Assembly (NCBI RefSeq): GCF_001044235.1
Contig: NZ_JYNL01000048.1
Coordinates: forward strand, 62,001-126,000
Direction: 5' to 3'
Source of the DNA: Mycolicibacterium chlorophenolicum
Lineage (GTDB): Bacteria; Actinomycetota; Actinomycetes; Mycobacteriales; Mycobacteriaceae
DNA: 64,000 nt
In this document: positions 17,572-27,800 of the stretch, one piece after another
How the letters are laid out: every line of letters starts with the position of its first letter
Numbering within the stretch: position 1 is the first letter of the stretch
Made by a program: the position numbers and the translations under genes
Notes under the pieces: generated by a model
The model's database searches: none
Seen by the model: the letters and a program-made list of their open reading frames with translations, nothing else
What the model was told of the DNA's origin: nothing

Positions 17572-17988
17572 GTGACCATCGAAATCAACTGGGATGCGTT
17601 GCGCCGCAACGCTATCGACGTATCCAAGCATGCCTACGCGCCCTACTCGCGGTTTCGGGTCGGAGCAGCCGCGCTGGTCGACGATTACCGAATAGTGACC
17701 GGATGCAATGTGGAAAATGTCTCATATGGCCTGGGTCTCTGTGCGGAGTGCGCAGTGGTCTGCGCCCTGGCCTCCGGAGGCGGCGGACGGCTGGTCGCGC
17801 TGTCGTGCGTGGGGCCTGACGGGGAGCTGCTGATGCCATGTGGCCGGTGCCGGCAGGTGCTCCTCGAGCACGGCGGACCGGACATGCTCATCGACCACCC
17901 CTCGGGACCCCGGCCGCTGCGGCAGCTGCTGCCCGACGCGTTCGGACCCGACGATCTGGCCCGCGCGGCGAGCGAGGAAACACCGTGA
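17572..17988 (+). CDS. cdd: Cytidine deaminase
   Basis: Pyrimidine salvage enzyme of 138 residues converting (deoxy)cytidine to (deoxy)uridine. The zinc site is read as Cys57-Ala-Glu59 (GLCAECAVV; Glu59 is the catalytic acid) with Cys89 and Cys92 in PCGRCRQ. NVENVSYG binds substrate. GTG 17572 follows AAAGG. It overlaps deoA by GTGA, heading the operon cdd-deoA-add that matches Rv3315c-Rv3313c of M. tuberculosis. Confidence 0.96.
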   Translation: MTIEINWDALRRNAIDVSKHAYAPYSRFRVGAAALVDDYRIVTGCNVENVSYGLGLCAECAVVCALASGGGGRLVALSCVGPDGELLMPCGRCRQVLLEHGGPDMLIDHPSGPRPLRQLLPDAFGPDDLARAASEETP

Positions 17989-19268
17989 CCCAGAACACCT
18001 TCGACGCCCCCACCGTCATCCGGACCAAGCGCGACGGCGGGGTCCTGTCCGACGCGGCGATCGACTGGGTGATCGACGCCTACACCCACGACCGGGTGAC
18101 CGACGGTCAGATGGCGGCACTGCTGATGGCGATCTTCCTGCGCGGGATGTCCGGGCACGAGATCGCGCGCTGGACCGCCGCGATGGTGGCGTCGGGGGAG
18201 CGGTTCGACTTCTCCGACGTCGGTCGCCCGACCGTGGACAAACACTCCACCGGCGGGGTCGGGGACAAGATCACCATCCCGCTGGTACCGGTCGTGATGG
18301 CTTGCGGGGGTGCGGTTCCGCAGGCCGCCGGACGCGGCCTGGGCCACACCGGGGGCACCCTCGACAAGCTCGAGTCCATCGCGGGCTTCACCGCCGAGAT
18401 CACGAAAATCCAAATCCGCCAACAACTCCGCGAGATCGGGGCGGCCATCTTCGCCGCCGGCGAGCTGGCCCCCGCGGACCGCAAGATCTACGCGCTGCGC
18501 GACGTCACCGGCACCACCGAATCGCTGCCGCTGATCGCGAGCTCGGTGATGAGCAAGAAGATCGCGGAGGGCGCCGCGGCGCTGGTGCTCGACACCAAGG
18601 TCGGCTCGGGGGCGTTCCTCGCCACCGAGGCCGAGTCCCGCGAGCTGGCCCGCACGATGGTCGACCTCGGCCGCGAGCACGGGCTGACGACCCGGGCGCT
18701 GCTGACCGACATGGAGGTGCCGCTCGGACGGACGGTCGGCAATGCGGTCGAGGTCGCCGAGTCGCTCGACGTGCTCGCCGGCGGCGGCCCGGACGACGTC
18801 GTCGAGCTGACCGTCGCGCTCGCGCGGGAGATGTGCGACGCGGCCGGGCTGGACGCCGTCGACCCGGCGCAGACCCTGCGCGACGGCTCGGCGATGGACC
18901 GGTTCCGCGCGCTGATCGCCGCCCAGGGCGGCGACCTCGAGGCGCCGTTGCCGATCGGTGCCCACAGTGAGACCGTCACGGCGCCGCGCGGTGGCACGAT
19001 GGGAGACATCGACGCAATGGCCGTGGGACTGGCGGTGTGGCGGCTCGGGGCGGGCCGCTCGGCCCCGGGTGAGCGCGTGCAGTTCGGCGCCGGGATGCGC
19101 ATCCACCGCAGGCCGGGTGAACCCGTCGCCGCCGGTGAGGCGCTCTTCACGCTCTACACCGACACCCCGGAGCGCTTCGCCTCCGCACTGTCCGAACTCG
19201 ACGGCGCCTGGAGCGTGGGTGACCAGGCGCCTCCGACGCGGCCGCTGATCATCGACCGGATCACGTGA
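17985..19268 (+). CDS. deoA: Thymidine phosphorylase
   Basis: Pyrimidine-nucleoside phosphorylase of 427 residues that releases thymine or uracil and deoxyribose-1-phosphate. The phosphate-binding signature KHSTGGVGDK is near residue 85, followed by GRGLGHTGGTLDKLES. KVGSGAFL and the C-terminal PYNP domain are present. GTG 17985 lies in the GTGA overlap with cdd, and the upstream open frame is a shadow. It ends 10 bases before add. Confidence 0.96.
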   Translation: MTQNTFDAPTVIRTKRDGGVLSDAAIDWVIDAYTHDRVTDGQMAALLMAIFLRGMSGHEIARWTAAMVASGERFDFSDVGRPTVDKHSTGGVGDKITIPLVPVVMACGGAVPQAAGRGLGHTGGTLDKLESIAGFTAEITKIQIRQQLREIGAAIFAAGELAPADRKIYALRDVTGTTESLPLIASSVMSKKIAEGAAALVLDTKVGSGAFLATEAESRELARTMVDLGREHGLTTRALLTDMEVPLGRTVGNAVEVAESLDVLAGGGPDDVVELTVALAREMCDAAGLDAVDPAQTLRDGSAMDRFRALIAAQGGDLEAPLPIGAHSETVTAPRGGTMGDIDAMAVGLAVWRLGAGRSAPGERVQFGAGMRIHRRPGEPVAAGEALFTLYTDTPERFASALSELDGAWSVGDQAPPTRPLIIDRIT

Positions 19269-19278
19269 GGAGAGCCAG

Positions 19279-20367
19279 ATGACGACACCGTTGACGCTGC
19301 AGACCATCCGGCAGGCGCCCAAGGCGCTGCTGCACGACCACCTCGACGGGGGGCTGCGTCCGGAGACGGTGCTCGACCTGGCCGAGGAGTACGGCTACGA
19401 CCAGCTGCCCGCCCACGACGTCGACGCGCTCGCGACGTTCTTCCGCACCGCCGCGCACAGCGGCTCGCTGGTTCGCTACCTCGAGCCGTTCGCCCACACC
19501 GTCGGCGTCATGCAGACCCCCGACGCCCTGCACCGGGTCGCGTTCGAATGCGTCGAGGACCTGGCCCGCGACAACGTCGTCTACGCCGAGATCCGGTTCG
19601 CTCCCGAACTGCACATCGACGGGGGACTGTCGCTGGACGCCGTCGTGGACGCGGTGCTGGCCGGGTTCGCCGACGGGGAGAAGGCGGCCGCGGCGCAGGG
19701 CCACACGATCGTGGTGCGGTGCCTGGTCACGGCGATGCGCCACGCCGCACGCTCGCGCGAGATCGCGGCGCTGGCCATCCGGTTCCGCGACAAAGGGGTG
19801 GTGGGCTTCGACATCGCCGGCGCCGAGGCGGGCTACCCGCCCACCCGGCACCTCGACGCGTTCGAGTACATGCGCAGCAACAACGCGCGCTTCACCATCC
19901 ACGCCGGCGAGGCGTTCGGGCTGCCGTCCATCCACGAGGCGATCGCGTTCTGCGGCGCCGACCGGCTCGGCCACGGCGTCCGCATCGTCGACGACATCAC
20001 CGTCGACGAGGACGGCACCGCGCACCTGGGCAGGCTGGCGTCGCTGCTGCGCGACAAGCGCGTCCCGTTCGAGATGTGCCCGAGCTCGAACGTGCAGACC
20101 GGCGCGGTGGGCAGCATCGCCGAGCATCCGTTCGACCGGCTGGCCCGGCTGCGGTTCCGGGTGACCGTCAACACCGACAACCGGCTGATGAGTGACACCA
20201 CGATGAGCCTGGAGATGCTGCGGCTGGTGGAGGCGTTCGGCTACGGGTGGAGCGATCTCGAGCGGTTCACCATCAACGCGATGAAGTCGGCGTTCATCGC
20301 CTTCGACGAGCGGCTGGCGATCATCGACGAGGTCATCAAACCCCGCTACGCCGTCCTCATCGGTTAG
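19279..20367 (+). CDS. add: Adenosine deaminase
   Basis: TIM-barrel metal-dependent deaminase of 362 residues converting adenosine to inosine. Zinc ligands and catalytic residues are visible as LLHDHLDGGLRP, FTIHAGEAFG (His and Glu), RLGHGVRI, and NTDNRLMSD. ATG 19279 follows GAGGAG. It is the last gene of the salvage operon; its stop runs directly into palindrome copy 2. Confidence 0.97.
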   Translation: MTTPLTLQTIRQAPKALLHDHLDGGLRPETVLDLAEEYGYDQLPAHDVDALATFFRTAAHSGSLVRYLEPFAHTVGVMQTPDALHRVAFECVEDLARDNVVYAEIRFAPELHIDGGLSLDAVVDAVLAGFADGEKAAAAQGHTIVVRCLVTAMRHAARSREIAALAIRFRDKGVVGFDIAGAEAGYPPTRHLDAFEYMRSNNARFTIHAGEAFGLPSIHEAIAFCGADRLGHGVRIVDDITVDEDGTAHLGRLASLLRDKRVPFEMCPSSNVQTGAVGSIAEHPFDRLARLRFRVTVNTDNRLMSDTTMSLEMLRLVEAFGYGWSDLERFTINAMKSAFIAFDERLAIIDEVIKPRYAVLIG

Positions 20368-20368
20368 C

Positions 20369-20417
20369 GATTTCGGCGTGTCCGTCGCCGCTCACCAACG
20401 ACAACCACGCCGAAATC
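20369..20417. terminator. Bidirectional hairpin between add and the Rv3311-like gene (palindrome copy 2)
   Basis: Arms GATTTCGGCGTG (20369-20380) and CACGCCGAAATC (20406-20417) are the same 12-base sequence as in the hairpin at 13852-13900. A 3x3 internal loop is followed by a short GTCG/CGAC stem and an 11-base apical loop. It overlaps the stop codon of the minus-strand gene and starts just after the add stop, so it likely terminates both. Confidence 0.72.
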
Positions 20418-21666
20418 ACTCCTGGCGGAGACGGGACTCGGCGAACCGCTCCAACGACTCCCACTGCGTGACGGCCTCGGCGAACGGCGCGCTCGGACGC
20501 GACACCGACGCCGGGTCCAGCGAGTAGGAGATCAGCCGGCCCAGCGCGGTGTTCTTGTCGAGCTTGGCCGCCACGCTGGTGTCGTCGGCGTAGTCGGCGA
20601 TGTCGCGCAGCAGTTCGACCGCCAGCTCGAGCTGGTCGTGGTCGAGTGCGTCGGGGCCCTCGGCGAGGTCGTCGACGATGCCGGACAGCACGTAGATGTT
20701 GTCGTCGGTGACCTCCACCCGCAGCGAACCGTCGGTGGCGGCGGTGCGGATGTCGTCGTAGGTGGCCAGGTCGGACAGGTCGTGGTCGTGCTCGTCGGCG
20801 AGGTAGCGTGCCAGCGCCCGCTCGGAGCCGAAGACGCTGATGCGGCCGTTGCGGCCCAGGAAGATGGGCCGGTCCTCGAGGTAGCAGCGCAGCGTGAAGA
20901 AGGTGCCGCCGCTGGTCATGATCCGGACGGGGTCGATGCCGACGCGCGCCCAGAAGTCCTCGTCGCTGCCGAGCACCTTGGTCTCGGCGACCGCGGTCAG
21001 CTCGTCGGCCTCCTCCTCGGTGTCGACGATGTCGTCGATCACGACGGCATCCTCGTCGATCTCGGGAGCCGGCGCGTCGAGTTCCTCCTGTGCCTTCTCG
21101 ACGGCTGCGGCGTCGACCTCGGGCTTGGTGATGATCTCGTCGAGCGCCTCGATCACGGGATCCCACCCGCGGTTGATGATCTTCTCGATCTCGGCCCACC
21201 GCTTGCGCCCGGCGCGCCCGGCGTAGGCCTCGGCTCCGCCGCCGACGGTGCCGAGCACAGGGTTGCCGTTGAAGAACTTCGTGACGGCGGGCATCTCGCA
21301 CACCGATCCGATCGACGACACGACCGCCAGCGCGCGGTGCAGCGTGCGCACACTGTCGTCGGTCGGCTTGTTCGACAGGATCTCCTCGAAGCCGGCGAGG
21401 TCGTAGGAGTGCTCCTCGGCGGGCGTCAGCATGTGCGCGTTGGCCTCGGTCAGCTTCTCCCACGCCGGGTGGTCGACGAGGTCGTTGTCGGTGCTGGTGC
21501 GGACGAACGCCGCCAGATCAGCGACCGAATCGAAGACGTAAAGATCCTCGTCCTTACCGAGGAACGCCTCCCATTCGTCTCCGTCGGCGCGCCACCGCGG
21601 TGCCCACAGCGTGTACACGTCGCCCTTGGTCAAGCTCAGCCCAATCGGCACGATGTCTGCAGCCAT
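20416..21666 (-). CDS. Conserved mycobacterial protein of unknown function (Rv3311-like)
   Basis: Cytosolic protein of 416 residues without a known catalytic motif. The N-terminus reads MAADIVPIGLSLTKGDVYTLWAPRWR. The middle is very acidic (residues about 180-250, many Asp/Glu/Ala). The C-terminal half has beta-rich stretches such as GGTFFTLRCYLEDRPIFLGRNG. Length and position beside add-deoA-cdd match M. tuberculosis Rv3311, from memory. ATG 21666 has no ribosome site, but a TACGCT hexamer ends 7 bases before it, which suggests a leaderless transcript. The longer frame upstream is not supported. Confidence 0.75.
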   Translation of the reverse strand: MAADIVPIGLSLTKGDVYTLWAPRWRADGDEWEAFLGKDEDLYVFDSVADLAAFVRTSTDNDLVDHPAWEKLTEANAHMLTPAEEHSYDLAGFEEILSNKPTDDSVRTLHRALAVVSSIGSVCEMPAVTKFFNGNPVLGTVGGGAEAYAGRAGRKRWAEIEKIINRGWDPVIEALDEIITKPEVDAAAVEKAQEELDAPAPEIDEDAVVIDDIVDTEEEADELTAVAETKVLGSDEDFWARVGIDPVRIMTSGGTFFTLRCYLEDRPIFLGRNGRISVFGSERALARYLADEHDHDLSDLATYDDIRTAATDGSLRVEVTDDNIYVLSGIVDDLAEGPDALDHDQLELAVELLRDIADYADDTSVAAKLDKNTALGRLISYSLDPASVSRPSAPFAEAVTQWESLERFAESRLRQE

Positions 21667-21673
21667 GCGGCAC

Positions 21674-21679
21674 AGCGTA
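21674..21679 (-). promoter_or_regulatory. Candidate -10 element for a leaderless transcript
   Basis: Read on the minus strand, TACGCT fits the mycobacterial TANNNT -10 pattern. It lies 7 bases before ATG 21666, the spacing expected when transcription starts at the A of the start codon. No ribosome site is present, which agrees. A -35 is not evident. Confidence 0.4.
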
Positions 21680-21813
21680 ACGACCGTTCCCGCGAGCCCG
21701 GCCACGTGTTCGGGGCAAGGTTGTCGTGTCCGCCGTCGGATCGACGATGCTGTGAACCGGTACCGAGCCACCTCGGACTGCGCGAAGTCGGGGCTCGGCG
21801 CGGCACCCTGCGA

Positions 21814-24800
21814 TCACGCGACGGGGACGAGCGAAATCGTCGTCACCTTGTTGCTCGCCCAGTTCGCGACATACGCATCGCCATCGGGGCCGACGACCAC
21901 TCCATCTGGATTTCCGACCGGCACCGAAGCGATGACGGTGTTGTAAGTCGGGCTCGTCGCGTCAAGGTCGATGAACGACACCGTCCCGGTGCTACTCGTG
22001 GCATACGCCAGGCTGCCGTCTGGGGCGATCGCCACCCCTCGCAGCGAGCCGCTGATCGGGATCGTTGCAGTCACCGCATTGGTGGCGGTGTCGATCACCG
22101 ACACGGTGCCGTTGGCGCCTCCGTGGGCGTCGTTGGCGACGTAGACGCGGGTGCCGTCGGGGGTGACCGCCACTGCCCTCGGCCCGACACCCACTGAGAT
22201 CACCTTGATCTCGGCGTTGGTGGCGGTGTTGATCACCGAGACCGTGTTGCTTCCCTCGTTGGCCACGTAGGCGCGGCTGCCGTCGGGACTCACCGTCACC
22301 GCTATCGGATAGGCACCGCTGACCGATATGTAAGTCACCAAGGTGTTGGTGGAGGTATCGATCACCGCGATTGAACTGGCGTTGATTCTGGTGACGTAGG
22401 CACGGGTGCCGTCGGGACTGACGGTCACCCCGTACGGGGTGCCGGTGACGGCGACATTGGTCACCACGGTGTTGCTCACGGTGTCGATCACCGACACCGT
22501 GTCATTGCCCTGGCTGGCGACGTATAGACGGGTGCCATTGGGGCTCAGCGCAAGTCCATGCGGCGAACTGCCAGTGGCAATGGTGGAGATCCTGGTGTCG
22601 GTCGTGGTGTCGATCACCGACACCGATGAACTGCCCGAGTTGCTGACGTACGCGCGGGTTCCGTCTGAGCTGACCACCACTTGATTCGGTGCGCCCATTA
22701 CCGAAACGGTGGCAGTGAGGGCCGGTGTGGCCGGAGCGATAGGGATCGGCGCGACGGGCACTGCGGTGGTCACTCCGCTCGCGTCGGTGACGGTGACGGT
22801 GAAGGTGTCGGTTTCCGTTTCGGGGGTGAGGCCGGCGAGCACGCGTGCCCCATCGGTCGGCGTGTAGGTGTAGGTCCACGTCCCGTTGCCATTGTCGACG
22901 ACGTCGACGTGTCCTCGGGACGGCGCGGGATTGGTGACGCTCAAGGGCGCACCTTCCGGGTCGCTGGCGCTGACCGTCACGTGGACCTCACCGGTCGCCG
23001 GGTCGGCGGTGCCGACGGTGGTAGTCGCGACTGGGGCGGCATTGAGCGAGATCACCGACACTGCGTTGCTGCTGTTGTTGGTGACATAAGCAGTGCCGTC
23101 GGGGCCGGCAGCGATCCCGTAGGGGCCTGTGATGGCCGAGACCGTCGCGACGACGGTGCCCGCGGCGGTGTCGATCACCGACACCGAGCTGCTGCCCCGG
23201 TTGGCGACGTAAACCAGGCTCCCGTCCGGACTGAAGGCCACGCCGTAGGGCTGACTGCCGACGGTGATGTTGCCGACCACGGCGTTGGCCGTGGTGTCGA
23301 TGATCGCGACGGTGTTGCCGATGGAGTTGGTGACGTACGCGCGCGAGCCGCTTGGACTGACCGCCACCGCGTAGGCATTGCCGCCGGTGCCGATGGTCTT
23401 GATCGTGGTGTTGGTGGCGGTGTCGATCACCGACACAGACCCGGAGGCGCGGTTCGCGACGTACACGCGGCTGCCATCAGGGCTCACAGCCACTCCCCAC
23501 GGCATGGCGCCGATGCTGGTGATCGTGCTGTCGATGGTCCTGGTGGCGGTGTTGATCACCGATAGTGAGTTGCTGCCCTGGTTGGCGACGTAGGCATGTG
23601 CGCCGTCTGGACTGATCACCACGCCCCGGGGGCTGGTGCCGACGGTGATTGTGTCGGCGACGGTGTTGGTGGCGGTGTTGATCACCGACAGCGAGTTGCT
23701 GCCCTGGTTGGTGACGTAGAGCAGAGCGCCGTCCGGGCTGACCGCCACACCATAGGGATTGCTGCCAACCAGCACGCTTTTGAGGGCGGTGTTGGTCGCG
23801 GTGTCCACGATCGATACCGCATTGCTGCCGTTGTCGGCGATGTAGGTACGAGTTCCGTTCGGGCTCACCGCCACCCCGGCGGGCTGGGGTCCGACGGCGA
23901 CGGTGGCTTCGAGCGTCACCTCGGCAGCGGATACCGGGACAGAGGTGACCGTGACCTGCGTGCTGCCGCCGTGCCCGTCGGCGACGGTGACGGTGAAGGT
24001 GTCGGTGTCCGGTCCCGGTGTGGTGTCCGCATGCAGGCGGGCAGCGTCGAAGGGGGTGTAGGTGTAGATACCCGTGTTGCGGTCGACGGTGACGAGTCCC
24101 CTGGCGGGTGCACCCGTCACTGAGTAGGTGAGCGGGTCGGAGTCGGCGTCGGCGACCTTGAGGGAGCCGCTCACGATGCCCGACGGGGTCGGGTTGCCGA
24201 CCGTCGGCGGTGACGTCGGTGCAGGCGCCGTGTTGGCGGGGCTGATCGCGACGGTGACCGGAACAGTGGTCGTGCCGCCGCGACCATCGCTGACCGTGAC
24301 AGTGAACGTGTCGTTTTTGTCTGCGGCAGAGACATTCTCGTCAGCTGCTGCATGGCGGATCGCGGCGGTCGGAGTGTAGGTGAAGAAGCCGTTCGGCATC
24401 ACCATCACCGTGCCGCCCTTGCCGGTGGTGGCCGGCGCGCTGTAAGACAACACGTCGTTGTCGGGGTCGGTGACATTCAGCGTGCCGCCCACTTGGGCGG
24501 TCGTGGGGTTGACGCCGGCGATGGTGTACGCGGGGTCAGCTGCCTCGGGTGCGCTGTTGACGGTCACCAGCGAGATCACGGAGACCGAATCTCCGCCTGG
24601 GGCATACGAGGTGCCGTCGGGAGAGACCGCCACCGCCCTCGGAGCGTTGAGGCCCTGAAGGGTGCCGATCACGGTGTTGGTGGCGGTGTCGATCACCGAC
24701 ACGGTGCCACTGCCATTGTTGGTGACGTAGGCCAGGCTGCCATCCGGGCTGACTGCGATCCCGCCCGGAGCGTCGCCGACGTACAGCGTGCTCAACACGG

Positions 24801-27800
24801 TGTTGGTGGCGCTGGTGATAACCGACACCGTGTTGGAGCCCGTATTCGTGACGTAGGCCAGCGTGCCATCCCGGCCGAAAGTCACGTGTGTTGGCGAACT
24901 TCCTACGGAGACGGTATCGACCAGGGTGTTGGAGGAGGTGTCGATAATTGAAACCGAACCCTTGTTGCTGTTGGCGACGTAGGCGCGGGTGCCGTCAGGG
25001 CTGATCGACACTCCCATCGGTTGGCTGCCCGCACCGCCGACGGGAACAGTCTGGATGACTGTGTTGGTTCGAGTGTCGATGATCGTCATGCTGTTGCTGC
25101 CCATATTCGTCACGTAGGCACGAGAGCCGTCGGGGCTGAAAGCCAGCCCCCAGGAATCGCTGGCCACCGGAATCGTGGCGATCACCGTGTTGTAGGTATC
25201 GCTGGTGGTATCGATGTCGATCACCGCCACCCGGCTGCCGCCCCACGCAATAGTGGCGTACAGAAGGCGGCCGTCGGGGCTGACTGCGACCGCACTCGCG
25301 GGATCTCTGACGTCGACCGTGGCGACAGGGGTGTTGGTTTCCGTGTCGATCACGGAGAGCACGCTGGGACTCACACCGGCTCCGTAATTGGCGACGTACG
25401 CGCGTGTGCCGTCGGGCGTCACCGCTATCCCTATCGGAGCGCTGCCACCGGGTAGCGGGACTGTGGCCGTGACCGTGGCCTCTGCCGGTGTGACCGGCAC
25501 ACCCGCGACCGTCACATCCGTACTGCCGCCATGGGCATCGGTGATGGTGACGGTGAAGCTGTCGGTGTCAGCCTCTGGGGTCAAGCCGGCCTGCAGTCGC
25601 GCCGCATCGGTGGGGTCGTAGCTGAATGTGCCGCCGGGAGTGATTGCGACGGCCCCTCTCATCGGCGCCCCGGTGACGGTATAGGTCAATGTGTCGTTGT
25701 CGAGGTCGCCAGCGTTCAGTGACCCGTTGACCACACCGGTGGTCGAGTTGACCGGGCCGACGATCGGGGCCGACGTGGGTTCCTCGTTGGTCGGGCTGAT
25801 GGTGACCGTGACCGGGACGGCCACAGTCCCGCCGCGGCCGTCCTTAACGGTCACGGAGAAGCTGTCCTGCCGGTCACCTGCGCCGGCGCTGTCGGCGGAG
25901 GCGGCATGGCGAGCTTCGGGGGTCGGGGTGTAGATGAACGAGCCACTGGCCGCCACGATCACTGCTCCACCCTTGGCCGTGGTCACCGGAGCGATGTAAG
26001 ACAACGTGTCGTGGTCGGGGTCGGTGACGTGGAGGTTGCCCGTGACGGCACCGGTAGTCGGGTTGGTGCCCGTCACCGTGTACCCAGGAACGCCGGCGAC
26101 CGGCGCGCTGTTCTGGCTGGGCACGAGGGAGATCACCCGCACCGTGTTCCGCGCGTTGTTGTAGGCGACACAGAGGCGGCCGCCGTCAGGGCTGACTGCC
26201 ACCCCGAATGGATAGCTGTTAGCGGGGATCGATTGGATGACCGTATTCGTGGCGGTGTCGATCACCGACACGGTGCCACTGCCATTGTTGGTGACGTAGG
26301 CCAGGCTGCCGTCGGGGCTGACTGCCACCCCGAAGGGGGAGCCGCCGACGGGAATGGTGGCGGTGATGGTGTTGGTCGCGGTGTCGATCACCGACAGGGT
26401 GCCGCCGGAGAGGCTGGTGACGTAAGCGCTGGCTCCGTCGGGGCTGACCGCTACCCCGAACGGACTGGTGCCGACGGGGATGGTGTTGATGACCGTGTTC
26501 GCCGCGGTGTCGATCACCGACACAGTCCCACTGGCGTTGTTGGCGACGTAGGCACGGGTGCCGACGGGGGTATCAGCGACCGCCACGCCGTACGGGTTGG
26601 CGCCGACGGGGATGGTGGCGGCGACGGTGTTGGTGTCCGTGTCGATCACCGACACCGTGCCACTGGCGTTGTTGGCGATGTAGGCCAGGCTGCCATCGGG
26701 GCTGACCGCCACCCCGTACGGATGGGTGCCGACGGAGATGGATTGGGTGCCGGCCATGGTGGGGTTGGTGTCGACGAGGGCGTTGGTGGCCGTGTCGATC
26801 ACCGACACGGTGTTGCTGTTGAAGTTGGCGACGTAGGCGCGGCTGCCGTCGGGGCTGATCGCTACCTGAGCTCCGACTGACTGGCCCACGGGAATTGTTG
26901 CGACAACGGTGTTGTAGGTGAGGTGGGTCGGGTTGGTGTCGATGACCGATACGGTGCCGCCTTGATAATTGGCCGTATAGGCGTAGTTGCCGTCGGGGGT
27001 GAACGCCACGAAGTTGGGGTCGTTGGCGACGGAAATGGTGGCGGTGACGGTGGCAACCACGGGTGACACCGGGACATTGCCGACGGTGATCGGTGTTGTG
27101 CCGCCGTGGCCGTCGTTGACGGTGACGGTGAAGCTGTCGGTTTCGGTGTCTGGAGTGAGACCGGCGTGCAGGCGGGCGGCGTCGCTGGGGTCGTAGTTGA
27201 AGGTGCCGTCGGGGTTGACTGTGACGGCACCGCCGACCGCGAAGCCGGTGACGGTGTAAGTCAGCTCGTCGTCATCGGTGTCGGCGGCGGCGATGGTTCC
27301 GGTAACGATGCCGCTGACATGGTCGGTGATCAGGGTGCCTACGGTGGCGGTCGGGGCCGCGTTGGCGGGTGCGACGGTGACAGTGACCTCGACGTTGACA
27401 CTGCCGCCATGGCCGTCGGACGCGGTAACGGTGAAGCTGTCGGATCGGTCTGCCGAAGAAGCGTTTTCGGCGGCGGCAGCGTGCCGCGCTTCATCAGTCG
27501 GGACGTAGGTGAACGAGCCGCCGGACTGGACGGTCACCGTGCCGCCCTTGGCGCTGGTGCCCGGTCCCGTGTAGGTCAGGGAGTCGCCATCGGCGTCGGT
27601 GACGCCGGTGACCGTTCCAGTGACTTTGCCGGTGCTGGGATCCGGGTCGCTGGAGTTCGACCTACCGCCGACTGGCGCGATGTTGAGCGGGCTGATGGCC
27701 ACCAGCACCGGCAGCACAGCCGCGCCGCCGAGCGCGTCGGTCACGGTGATGGTGAAGGTGTCCTGTTTGGCAGCCGGCGGGGCGCCTACAACTGCTGACT

